From Lachnospiraceae bacterium UBA7199 (GTDB lineage Bacteria; Bacillota; Clostridia; Lachnospirales; Lachnospiraceae), in contig DKUR01000109.1 of NCBI GenBank assembly GCA_002490775.1, positions 1-7,577 on the forward strand: a stretch of DNA of 7,577 nucleotides. The letters run 5' to 3'. Positions 1 to 5,836 of the stretch are shown here, piece by piece. The position numbers and the translations under genes are program-made. The first letter of the stretch is position 1. Each line of letters starts with the position of its first letter. The notes beneath the pieces were generated by a model that ran no database searches, was not told where the DNA came from, and saw nothing but the letters and a program-made list of their open reading frames with translations.

Positions 1-20
1 CTGGTGACTTATGGGCGCAC
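1..20 (-). mobile_element. 5' end of a probable group II intron inserted in pstS
   Basis: Read on the minus strand, pstS coding sequence stops matching the PstS family exactly after the codons for Gly-Thr-Cys, and the next bases are GTGCGCCCATAAGTCACCAG, running off the window edge. Bacterial group II introns begin with GUGYG, and GUGCGCCC is the start I recall for the lactococcal Ll.LtrB intron. The insertion falls between codons (phase 0), on the coding strand of pstS, so the intron would be in the sense orientation and able to splice from the pstS mRNA. Only 20 bases are visible, with no reverse transcriptase, domain V or 3' end, so this is inference from the 5' signature and the sharp break in homology. 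A deletion or another insertion could give a similar break. Confidence 0.6.
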
Positions 21-725
21 ACAGGTTCCATCTATTGTATCAGCCATACCAGTGGAAGAATCACTTTGCTGTATTTCAATCGTAACATTTGGATTTTTTT
101 CAAGATAAGCTTCTTTTAACTTTTCCATTACCGGGGTGACAGAGCTGGAACCAGAGATAACGATTTTCCCTGAATCCATTTGTCCACTGTAGGCTCCTGC
201 GTCAGACACAGATATATATCCATTATCCTCAATAACTGTCTGCCCCTCCTGACTCATAATAAAATCAATAAAATCCTGTGCTGTATCACTTAAGCCATCT
301 TTGGCTGCAATATTAAAAGGGCGGGAAACCTTATATGTACCATTTTTAATATTCTCAACCGTTGCATCCGTACCATCAATTTGAACTGCCTTCACAGTAT
401 CATTCATTGAGCCCAGAGATACATAACCAATGGAGTATAAATCTCCGGCAACAGTTGTCAGCATAACAGAAGTAGAATTTGTAACTGCTGCGGCATCTGT
501 CGTATAGTCAACCTTTTCTCCTGCCTCATCCTTCTGCTCAATTCCAAACAGTTCTATAAACGCGCCACGGGTACCCGAACCATCCTCGCGGGTAAGCACA
601 TTGATTTCTCTTGTAGTGTCAAATTCGCCAGTATTTCCCTGATCATTTTTTCCACACCCTGTTAAGGCCAAAAAAATCAAACTACTAAAAAGGGCAAATG
701 CCAGGCACTTTCTTGATGTTTTCAT
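9..725 (-). CDS. pstS: Phosphate ABC transporter substrate-binding lipoprotein PstS, interrupted (5' exon)
   Basis: Extracytoplasmic phosphate-binding protein feeding the PstCAB importer. Residues 1-24 are a lipoprotein signal peptide ending in the lipobox LTGC, with Cys24 as the lipidation site. Residues ~41-175 (REDGSGTRGAF near 46-56, then SIGYVSLGS and NGYISV) match the half that lies C-terminal in classical PstS. Residues ~185-235 (ISGSSSVTPVMEKL, then SDSSTGM) match the classical N-terminal phosphate-binding loop, so the halves are rearranged, as in PstS of several Clostridia. Family members continue after GTC with a DIGMASR-like segment. Here it is replaced by Val-Arg-Pro-stop from a probable group II intron starting at base 20, so real exon 1 ends at 21. 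The ATG has AAAGGAG at 735-741, nine bases upstream. pstC, pstA and pstB would be expected further left. Confidence 0.85.
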   Translation of the reverse strand: MKTSRKCLAFALFSSLIFLALTGCGKNDQGNTGEFDTTREINVLTREDGSGTRGAFIELFGIEQKDEAGEKVDYTTDAAAVTNSTSVMLTTVAGDLYSIGYVSLGSMNDTVKAVQIDGTDATVENIKNGTYKVSRPFNIAAKDGLSDTAQDFIDFIMSQEGQTVIEDNGYISVSDAGAYSGQMDSGKIVISGSSSVTPVMEKLKEAYLEKNPNVTIEIQQSDSSTGMADTIDGTCVRP

Positions 726-734
726 TTTGTAATT

Positions 735-741
735 CTCCTTT
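735..741 (-). promoter_or_regulatory. Ribosome binding site of pstS
   Basis: AAAGGAG on the minus strand, nine bases before the ATG at 725-723. It fixes the pstS start and agrees with the lipoprotein signal peptide beginning at that Met. Confidence 0.8.
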
Positions 742-761
742 GCTTTTTCATATTTTGTTTA

Positions 762-790
762 TGAATACAGCATACAAAAGAAATATCAAA
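762..790 (-). promoter_or_regulatory. Possible pstS promoter
   Basis: On the minus strand TTTGAT (790-785) and TATTCA (767-762) are separated by 17 bases. The -35 is a poor match to TTGACA, as expected for an activator-dependent promoter, and the TTTACA repeats lie just upstream. The -10 is mediocre and a nearby TATGCT is an alternative, so the exact placement is uncertain. Confidence 0.35.
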
Positions 791-806
791 TCCAATATCA
801 CATCAT

Positions 807-823
807 TGTAAAATTAATGTAAA
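807..823 (-). promoter_or_regulatory. Pho box (PhoP-type direct repeat)
   Basis: The minus strand carries TTTACA at 823-818 and again at 812-807, five bases apart, giving an exact 11-bp period. Bacillus PhoP binds direct repeats of TT(A/C/T)A(C/T)A with about five-base spacing upstream of phosphate-starvation genes. Continuing the period downstream gives weaker hexamers GTGATA (801-796) and TTTGAT (790-785), the last coinciding with the putative -35. The position upstream of pstS supports phosphate-starvation control. The site is inferred by pattern only. Confidence 0.55.
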
Positions 824-860
824 TTTTGCAGCCAGTATTTTTAATACAGTATTATCCAAC

Positions 861-911
861 AAAAAAGGAAACATCATCTACTTTCAATCAAGAAATGATG
901 TTTCCTTTTTT
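861..911 (-). terminator. Perfect 17-bp hairpin terminator after lacI-family gene
   Basis: Bases 861-877 (AAAAAAGGAAACATCAT) are the exact reverse complement of 895-911, with a 17-base loop. The GC-containing core GGAAACATCAT is flanked by A/T runs, so a U-tract follows the stem on either strand. It lies about 40 bases past the stop of the minus-strand regulator gene and before the pstS promoter, so it should end the malQ-regulator transcript and insulate pstS. No plus-strand gene reads into it in this window. Confidence 0.85.
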
Positions 912-950
912 GTAATTTCTTTTTACCTTATTTTCATATAATTCCAAAGA

Positions 951-1985
951 TTATCTTCCTGGCTTTGCAGTGGATTCCCTCACCACCAGTTCCGCAGGAA
1001 ATACCATATGTTCATACGTACTCCTGCCTTCAATCATGTCAAATAAAAGATTTATTGTTTTTTCTGCCATTAATTCCGCGGGCTGTCTAATGGTAGTAAG
1101 CTGCGGTGTGTAAAATTCCCCGATAGGAATACCGTCATAACCAGCTACCGACACATCCTCCGGAATTCGCAGTCCTGCCTCATGCAGTGCCCTGCACACT
1201 CCTACGGCCAAAAAATCCGCGATGGTAAAAACTGCTGTAAAATCTACACCGGAAGCTAAAAGTTCCTTTGCCATCTTATATCCATTTTCCATGGAATAGG
1301 GCTCCTGCTTTTCTTTTATCTCAAAAATAAGTCTTTCATCAATTTCAATCCCTCTTGCTGTCAAAGCATCCTTATAGCCTTCCAGTCTGAGCGTTCCTAT
1401 AGACTGTGCTTCCATGCTTTCTGTAATAATTGCAATTCTTTTATGTCCCAAGTCAAGGAGATAATCCGTCATTTTACGACTCTCCGCCCGGTCATCTACT
1501 GCCACATTAGAATACGTTTCCTTTTCTTCGTCCTGTGTAATTCCTATGGTACTGAATACAAAAGGTACCTTTAATTTCTCAAGCTGTTCCGGATCGTGCT
1601 GGTAAGCTCCCCCCAAAAAGATGATCCCCCTTAAACGTTTTTCTTTAATCAATTCTAATGCAACTGCAACCTCATCTTCATAAGCTTCTATATGCTGCAG
1701 TACCATAGCATATCTCTTTTTCTGTGCCTGCGCTTCCACGATCTGAATTACCGGGCTAAAGAAAGGATTTGTGATTCCCTTAATTAAAACCGCAATGCAT
1801 CTTGCATCCGTGCGTTTTAAATTTCTTGCACTGTTGTTTGGAATATAGCCTGTTTCTTTAATCTTTTCCATCACCATCTGTTTTGTTTCAGGATTAATAT
1901 CTGCATGATTATTAATTGCTCTGGAAACAGTACTGATCCCTACTCCACACTCGCGCGCTATATCCTTAATTGTAATTTCTGACAT
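951..1985 (-). CDS. LacI-family transcriptional regulator, probable maltodextrin repressor
   Basis: DNA-binding repressor of the LacI/GalR family, cytoplasmic, 344 residues (usual family length 330-350). Residues ~3-26 form the helix-turn-helix (TIKDIARECGVG then STVSRAINN). The hinge follows at ~45-58 (NNSARNLKR). The remainder is the two-lobed periplasmic-binding-protein-like effector domain with family landmarks such as NPFF, VAVDDRAE, LGHKRIA and PEDVSVAGYDG. An upstream in-frame ATG at 2006-2004 exists, but the ATG at 1985-1983 has GAGGGAG five bases before it and gives the standard LacI N-terminus, so it is preferred. The gene follows malQ by 48 bases on the same strand, and a LacI-type operator lies at the malQ promoter. 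I infer it represses its own operon in response to maltose or maltodextrin. The effector cannot be read from sequence. Confidence 0.9.
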   Translation of the reverse strand: MSEITIKDIARECGVGISTVSRAINNHADINPETKQMVMEKIKETGYIPNNSARNLKRTDARCIAVLIKGITNPFFSPVIQIVEAQAQKKRYAMVLQHIEAYEDEVAVALELIKEKRLRGIIFLGGAYQHDPEQLEKLKVPFVFSTIGITQDEEKETYSNVAVDDRAESRKMTDYLLDLGHKRIAIITESMEAQSIGTLRLEGYKDALTARGIEIDERLIFEIKEKQEPYSMENGYKMAKELLASGVDFTAVFTIADFLAVGVCRALHEAGLRIPEDVSVAGYDGIPIGEFYTPQLTTIRQPAELMAEKTINLLFDMIEGRSTYEHMVFPAELVVRESTAKPGR

Positions 1986-1990
1986 AATAA

Positions 1991-1997
1991 CTCCCTC
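1991..1997 (-). promoter_or_regulatory. Ribosome binding site of the LacI-family gene
   Basis: GAGGGAG on the minus strand, five bases before the ATG at 1985-1983. It favours this Met over the in-frame ATG 21 bases upstream, which lacks a good site. Confidence 0.7.
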
Positions 1998-2033
1998 ATG
2001 ACTCAAATTACCTTCATAAGACTAATCTGACGC

Positions 2034-3515
2034 CTATGATCTGACTCTTCCATATAACTTGCACATTTTATAAATTTTATCTGCTAATCCCTCTTCAATC
2101 TGCCCCTTTACCATTCTCCACTTCCAATTATTCCCTAAAGTGGATGGTATATTAATTCTTGCCTCGCTTCCAAGGCTCAAGTAATCCTGCATAGGTATGA
2201 TTGCTGTATCAGATACGCTGGAAACAGCAGCTCTGATAAAATTCCACACCATATCTTTATTACTTCTAATATTCAGATATCTTTTTGCAAAACTTTTGTC
2301 ACGACGGTTTGCACTTTGATACCAGCCCATCATAGTATCATTGTCATGGGTTCCTGTATATACCACTGAATTTGCCGAATAATTATGCGGCAGATAGTCG
2401 CTTTCCTCCCTGGAGTCAAAGGCAAACTGCAATATCTTCATTCCGGGATAACCAGTCTTTTTAACCAGCTTAATAACAGAAGGAGTAAGAAAACCAAGAT
2501 CCTCTGCAATCACTGGTTTATTTCCTATTTTTTCCTTCATTACTTTAAATAATTCGTATCCTGGTCCCTTTTCCCACTTTCCAAACTCTGCTGTAGGATC
2601 TCCAAAAGGAATATTATAGTACTCATCAAAGCCTCTAAAATGATCAATTCTTACCACGTCATACAACTTATAGCAGTAAGAAATTCTCTGCATCCACCAT
2701 GCATATTCTGTTTTCTTATGATAGTCCCAGCGGTATAAAGGATTGCCCCAAAGCTGCCCTGTTGCTGAAAATGAGTCAGGAGGGCATCCTGCCACACCGG
2801 TAGGCATACCATCCTCATCAAACTGAAACAGTTCTGGATTTGCCCATGCATCTGCACTGTCAAATGCCACATAAATAGGAATATCTCCAATAATTTTTAT
2901 ACCATTATTGTTTGCGTATGCCTTCAGCCTCATCCACTGATCTGCAAACAAATATTGCTGGAACTGGTAAAACAATATTTCTTCCTTAAGCAGTTTGCTG
3001 TACTTTTCAACTGCTTCCGGCTTTCTTAACCGGATGTCCTTTTCCCATTCTATCCAGCTTTTTCCGCCCAAATAATCCTTCACTGCCATATAAAGTGCAT
3101 AGTTACCAAGCCAGAAATCATTTTCCCTGACAAAGGTGTTAAAATCACCATTACTTTCTATCTTACTGTTCTTAAAAGCTTCTTTTAATATTTTAAAACG
3201 TGAAAGATATACTTTTTCATAATCTACATAAGCCTCACTTCCGCCCCAGTCACAACTTTCACACTGCTTTTTTGTAATGAAGCCTGCTTCAATTAATTCT
3301 TCCAAATCTATGTAATATGGGTTACCTGCAAAAGTAGAAAAAGACTGATAAGGTGAATCCCCGTATCCTGTAGCTCCCAGTGGCAGTATCTGCCAATAAG
3401 TCTGCCCTGCTTCCTTTAAAAAATCAACAAATTCATATGCTTCCTTTGAAAATGTCCCGATTCCATATGCAGATGGTATACTGGATATCGGTAATAAAAT
3501 ACCACTTGCCCTCAT
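2034..3515 (-). CDS. malQ: 4-alpha-glucanotransferase (amylomaltase), GH77
   Basis: Cytoplasmic enzyme that transfers alpha-1,4-glucan segments between maltodextrins, releasing glucose and making longer chains for phosphorylase. The 493 residues match the usual bacterial length, and the GH77 motifs are intact: LPLGATGYGDSPYQSFS (44-60), GDIPIYVAFDSADAWANP (210-227), the nucleophile Asp291 in VRIDHFRGF, the acid/base Glu338 in IAEDLG, and the third acidic residue Asp391 in GTHDNDT. An in-frame ATG at 3563 would extend it by 16 residues, but that stretch is encoded across the operator. The ATG at 3515-3513 has AGGAGA six bases upstream and starts the family-typical RASGILLPISS. It is the first gene of a two-gene operon with the LacI-family regulator and has its own strong promoter and operator. 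Confidence 0.95.
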   Translation of the reverse strand: MRASGILLPISSIPSAYGIGTFSKEAYEFVDFLKEAGQTYWQILPLGATGYGDSPYQSFSTFAGNPYYIDLEELIEAGFITKKQCESCDWGGSEAYVDYEKVYLSRFKILKEAFKNSKIESNGDFNTFVRENDFWLGNYALYMAVKDYLGGKSWIEWEKDIRLRKPEAVEKYSKLLKEEILFYQFQQYLFADQWMRLKAYANNNGIKIIGDIPIYVAFDSADAWANPELFQFDEDGMPTGVAGCPPDSFSATGQLWGNPLYRWDYHKKTEYAWWMQRISYCYKLYDVVRIDHFRGFDEYYNIPFGDPTAEFGKWEKGPGYELFKVMKEKIGNKPVIAEDLGFLTPSVIKLVKKTGYPGMKILQFAFDSREESDYLPHNYSANSVVYTGTHDNDTMMGWYQSANRRDKSFAKRYLNIRSNKDMVWNFIRAAVSSVSDTAIIPMQDYLSLGSEARINIPSTLGNNWKWRMVKGQIEEGLADKIYKMCKLYGRVRS

Positions 3516-3521
3516 ACTCTT

Positions 3522-3527
3522 TCTCCT
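3522..3527 (-). promoter_or_regulatory. Ribosome binding site of malQ
   Basis: AGGAGA on the minus strand, six bases before the ATG at 3515-3513. It decides the start against the upstream in-frame ATG at 3563-3561. Confidence 0.8.
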
Positions 3528-3546
3528 ATTAAATTCCCTTAATCTA

Positions 3547-3564
3547 CTCGGTAACGTTACCAAG
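3547..3564 (-). promoter_or_regulatory. LacI-type operator of the malQ operon
   Basis: The core GGTAACGTTACC (3550-3561) is a perfect 12-bp palindrome with the central CG typical of LacI-family operators. One mismatched pair and two further matching pairs extend it to 3547-3564. It begins about 13 bases past the -10 box, so a bound repressor would cover the start of the transcript. The LacI-family protein encoded in the same operon is the obvious candidate to bind it, but CcpA or another family member is possible. Confidence 0.75.
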
Positions 3565-3577
3565 CCTATTTTAAATT

Positions 3578-3606
3578 AGTATATCTCATGTACTAATACC
3601 TTTCAA
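3578..3606 (-). promoter_or_regulatory. malQ operon promoter
   Basis: On the minus strand TTGAAA (3606-3601) and TATACT (3583-3578) are separated by exactly 17 bases and are close to the sigma-A consensus. The expected start of transcription is near 3571, upstream of the operator and about 55 bases before the malQ ATG. This is the best promoter in the window. Confidence 0.8.
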
Positions 3607-3618
3607 GTTGTTTTTTTA

Positions 3619-3653
3619 AAATTTTCGTAAATTTTCGTACATGTAAATTTACA
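3619..3653 (-). repeat. Phased AT-rich repeat and palindrome upstream of malQ promoter
   Basis: AAATTTTCGT occurs twice in tandem (3619-3628 and 3629-3638) with a 10-bp period, followed by a perfect palindrome TGTAAATTTACA (3642-3653). They lie directly upstream of the malQ -35 box. The phase and A+T content fit an UP element or curved DNA. The palindrome could be a second regulator site. No function can be assigned. Confidence 0.5.
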
Positions 3654-3747
3654 GCTACTCTTATTTTTCCCAGCGCTGGTATTTTTCTAATATGAATTAT
3701 CTTCTTTAAGTGATAAGATTATGATATAAACAAAAGGAGTATATCAG

Positions 3748-3825
3748 ATGCAGTATATAAATCACTACCAATCTCCCATTGGCCACATCTCTTTTCAGCT
3801 TACAGTCTGGAAAATTCTGCAAAAA
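3748..3825 (+). pseudogene. Relic of ogt-type methylated-DNA--cysteine methyltransferase
   Basis: AAAGGAG (about 3733-3739) precedes an ATG reading MQYINHYQSPIGHI, the typical N-terminus of Ogt-type O6-methylguanine repair proteins. The next residues, SFQLTVWKILQK, resemble the start of the catalytic domain (F-x-x-x-VW-x-IL followed by IPYG in the family). In an intact enzyme these blocks are roughly 70-80 residues apart, so an internal in-frame deletion seems to have fused them. After the CAAAAA run the family IPYG is lost, and no PCHR active-site motif appears. The reading frame stays open to 3963 only because it runs antisense through the neighbouring DUF1801 gene. I call it a pseudogene from motif memory, without an alignment. 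Confidence 0.6.
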
Positions 3826-3841
3826 TACTCTGCTGATATAT

Positions 3842-4522
3842 CTACGCATGGTTTCCGGTTTCCAGACACCACTTTGCAATCTTCTCAATTAATGCGGCAT
3901 CAACCTTTCCATAAGGAATTCGAATCGTTCCCTTATCCGTTTTGTATTCCTGCAATTCCTTAGAAAACTGTACTACAGCAGCGGGCCCCGGATAAAATCC
4001 GATGTGTTTCTTTGAAGCTGCAAAGTGAAGGATATTATGCTCTTTCCAATAAGTCGGCATACTCCAGGAGATACGTTCTTCCGCTTCCGGCAGTGCACTG
4101 CGAAGGATCTGACGGATATAGCGCAGATCTTCCTGCTTATCCGCATCTTGGCTCAGGATGTATTCCTCAATCGTCTTTGGTTTTTCGCCACAGTAATGGC
4201 TCTGCTCTTTTTTCTTAAACTCCCTGCCGCATTTTGGGCATTTCCACATAGGCGATTTCTCACAGCCTCTTTCCTTAAGAACCACTTCAACAATATCGCC
4301 AAAACTCTTGCCAATTTGCCTGCGTATCTGTTTGGGAACACCAATGATGTAACAAGGCGTTCCCATTTTTACCACCTGTCCACGGTACGGAATACCATCA
4401 AAAACAGCATTCACCAGCAGACGCCCTTTGCCAAAAAGTTCTTTGATATCATAAGGAACTTCTATATAGGCAGCATCCATATTCCCATTTTGAAGCATCG
4501 TTGCGCTGAATCTTAATTCCAT
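3842..4522 (-). CDS. DUF1905 / zinc-ribbon / DUF1801 fusion protein
   Basis: Predicted soluble 226-residue protein of unknown biochemical role. Residues 1-~85 fit DUF1905, a small beta-rich domain (IEVPYDIKELFGKGR, then GIPYRG and GDIVEV). Residues 93-111 form a short zinc ribbon with likely ligands Cys95, Cys98, His109 and Cys111 (WKCPKCGREF, then QSHYC). Residues ~117-222 fit DUF1801 (YdhG-like), with the recurring RISWSMPTYW, HIGFYPGP and GTIRIPYG segments. Some DUF1801 proteins have been described as iron chaperones, but that should not be carried over here without evidence. GAGAGG lies about eight bases before the ATG at 4522-4520. The 3' end abuts the ogt relic on the opposite strand. 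I see no clear terminator. Confidence 0.85.
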   Translation of the reverse strand: MELRFSATMLQNGNMDAAYIEVPYDIKELFGKGRLLVNAVFDGIPYRGQVVKMGTPCYIIGVPKQIRRQIGKSFGDIVEVVLKERGCEKSPMWKCPKCGREFKKKEQSHYCGEKPKTIEEYILSQDADKQEDLRYIRQILRSALPEAEERISWSMPTYWKEHNILHFAASKKHIGFYPGPAAVVQFSKELQEYKTDKGTIRIPYGKVDAALIEKIAKWCLETGNHA

Positions 4523-4901
4523 GTTATTTTCCTCTCGTTAAATGAATGTCATCCTCAGAAAGATTCTAATCTTTTTATACCCTTTATTTCTTCAATAGAA
4601 GTTACCTATGCACAAGTTGAATTTAATCCTGCACATGCTTTATGATGTCTATGTCCCTGACAGCAGTGGAAGGAGACACTGCTTTTACATCTTCATAAAA
4701 ACCAGACATCACTGGCAGAATTCAGTCCTGCACACAACGTTTTCTGCCGGTCTGTTTGCTATACCCTGTTTTAGTAAATCTGCCCGGATTTAGATTTATT
4801 ATAATTCAATTTCTAATTTTATAGCTTCAAAAAATTGAAAAAGACGACAGATTTGAAAGATCAGCAGAATTTACTTTTGCAATTAAGCGCTGATTATCTT
4901 T
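4523..4901. other. Gene-poor stretch with imperfect direct repeat and possible coding debris
   Basis: No convincing gene is seen in these ~380 bases. A 17-base element is repeated with two mismatches, GAATTTAATCCTGCACA at 4619-4635 and GAATTCAGTCCTGCACA at 4718-4734, 99 bases apart. Between them the minus strand is open for about 32 codons (4623-4721). A Met near 4709 gives a 28-residue peptide ending HVQD-stop that looks protein-like, but it has no ribosome site and I do not recognise it. It may be the tail of a decayed gene. A plus-strand frame from 4608 to 4793 also lacks a ribosome site and family features. Confidence 0.35.
4860..4894. terminator. Weak possible terminator after the XRE gene
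   Basis: ATCAGC (4860-4865) pairs with GCTGAT (4889-4894) across a 23-base loop. T-rich sequence follows on the plus strand (TATCTTTTT), and only a short T-run follows on the minus strand. It lies just past the stop of the minus-strand XRE regulator. The short stem and large loop make it weak. Confidence 0.25.
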
Positions 4902-5237
4902 TTAGTTTTTATATTTATCTAATGCTGATTTGAGTGTTTTCAGTACATCTAAAAGAATATACATATCTTGCTGAGAGCATGAATCAATTATTTCTGTCAA
5001 CTCGTGTTTGATAATTGTTTTATTGATCTGCGGGATATCGTATAACAGTTCGTCTGTCTGCACTGATAAAGCGTTGGCAATCTTAGCAAAAACTGGAAGA
5101 CTTAGTTTGGTATTCCCGGTTTCAATATGACTCATATGCGTAGTTGATATTCCGACCTTTTCCGCTAGTTGTTCTTGTGAGAAATTGTATGCCTTTCTAA
5201 ATTTTCGTATACGTTGTCCGATCTCGTAGTAATTCAT
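4902..5237 (-). CDS. XRE-family helix-turn-helix transcriptional regulator
   Basis: Small cytoplasmic DNA-binding protein, 111 residues. Residues ~7-65 are a Cro/C1-type helix-turn-helix domain (IGQRIRKFRK, SQEQLAEKVGIS, THMSHIETGNTKLSLP, IANALSV). Residues ~73-108 are probably helical and may mediate dimerisation (HELTEIIDSCSQQ then LLDVLKTLKSALDKY). The ATG at 5237-5235 has AAGGA seven bases upstream and gives the usual short N-terminus. A longer frame starting at 5273 would place the start inside the inverted repeat and is less likely. The gene is divergent from the lipoprotein cluster and separated from it by an inverted repeat, so it probably regulates itself and perhaps that cluster. 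Its signal is unknown, and no partner peptidase or toxin gene is seen next to it. Confidence 0.9.
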   Translation of the reverse strand: MNYYEIGQRIRKFRKAYNFSQEQLAEKVGISTTHMSHIETGNTKLSLPVFAKIANALSVQTDELLYDIPQINKTIIKHELTEIIDSCSQQDMYILLDVLKTLKSALDKYKN

Positions 5238-5256
5238 ATTTATATCCTTCACCTGC

Positions 5257-5288
5257 CTATACAATTTAATCATGCTTGAATTGTATAG
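5257..5288. promoter_or_regulatory. Inverted repeat, probable XRE operator
   Basis: CTATACAATT (5257-5266) and AATTGTATAG (5279-5288) are perfect 10-bp inverted copies separated by 12 bases, 20 bases upstream of the XRE start codon. A related TGCCTATATAGTT at 5330-5342 resembles the left arm TGCCTATACAATT and may be a third half-site toward the lipoprotein gene. The spacing and position suit binding by a dimeric regulator controlling both directions. Weak hairpin formation in RNA is an alternative reading. Confidence 0.6.
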
Positions 5289-5304
5289 ACTATTATGATA
5301 ATAT
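5276..5304 (+). promoter_or_regulatory. Tentative promoter of the lipoprotein cluster
   Basis: TTGAAT (5276-5281) and TAATAT (5299-5304) are 17 bases apart on the plus strand. The -10 matches the consensus in only four of six positions. The -35 overlaps the right arm of the inverted repeat, which would let the XRE regulator block this promoter. The assignment is weak. Confidence 0.3.
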
Positions 5305-5378
5305 AAAATAAACTAAAGAGGCTTTAATATGCCTATATAGTTAATAAAATTTTGCAAATGAGGTAGGAAAAATTGAAA

Positions 5379-5804
5379 ATGAAGAAAAAATGGTTTGTTT
5401 TAGTTTCTGTTGCAATGCTCGTAATGACTGGCTGCAGCTCTAAGCCCACCCTTGCCAAGTGGGTGGAAAGTGATGAAATTGCTGCCGGTGAAGAGGAAAT
5501 CAATGCTTTATATGATGATTCCGGTCTGGGATTTCACGTTCAGTTCTCCGCTGACGGTGAGGATGTTCTGGTGTTCTCCCTAATCCATGATGAGTATCAG
5601 CAGTTGGCCGGACGCAGCCAGAGCGAAATAGATGCGGATTTCGCGTTGGAACTGGACGCTTTGGGTCTGGCTTCAAACGTATCTAACTTTTTTGAAAAGT
5701 GCAAAGAAGATACGGGTATCACGCTCAGATGCGTCCGCGTACAATGTGTCAATGCTGACGGTACTGTAATTTATTCACAAGAATATTTAGACACAGAAGA
5801 ATAA
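5379..5804 (+). CDS. Small DUF4854-like lipoprotein
   Basis: Predicted membrane-anchored extracellular lipoprotein of 141 residues with unknown function. Residues 1-18 are a signal peptide (KKK then a hydrophobic stretch) ending in the lipobox MTGC, with Cys19 as the lipidated residue. The mature part begins SSKPTLAKWVESDE and continues with a small alpha/beta domain (GFHVQFSADGEDVLVFSLIHDEY). This resembles DUF4854 proteins of Firmicutes by my recollection, without a search. The ATG at 5379 is ten bases after AGGA (5365-5368). A TTG six bases upstream (5373) is in frame, but only four bases from AGGA. It is first in a plus-strand cluster, 32 bases before the B-box membrane protein gene, and probably co-transcribed with it. 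Its base composition looks more GC-rich than the XRE gene. Confidence 0.8.
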   Translation: MKKKWFVLVSVAMLVMTGCSSKPTLAKWVESDEIAAGEEEINALYDDSGLGFHVQFSADGEDVLVFSLIHDEYQQLAGRSQSEIDADFALELDALGLASNVSNFFEKCKEDTGITLRCVRVQCVNADGTVIYSQEYLDTEE

Positions 5805-5836
5805 GCATCATTAAAGGTGAAAGGAGTATTACTGAC

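Noticed and set aside
2651..2890. 79-codon minus-strand frame inside malQ
   Set aside because: It is out of frame within malQ, whose GH77 motifs are continuous across this stretch.
3670..3679. CCAGCGCTGG palindrome as a terminator or LexA site
   Set aside because: A loopless 10-bp palindrome cannot form a normal terminator hairpin, and it does not match the GAAC-N4-GTTC type LexA site. No function could be supported.
3748..3963. 71-codon plus-strand frame as an intact gene
   Set aside because: Only the first 26 codons resemble a protein family (Ogt). The rest is antisense to the 3' end of the DUF1801 gene, so it is treated as a pseudogene relic.
4025..4516. Long plus-strand frame of 163 codons
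   Set aside because: It lies wholly antisense to the DUF1905/DUF1801 gene, which has clear motifs and a ribosome site. The plus-strand translation shows no family features.
4608..4793. 61-codon plus-strand frame
   Set aside because: No ribosome site, no recognisable motif, and it covers the imperfect repeat and possible minus-strand debris.
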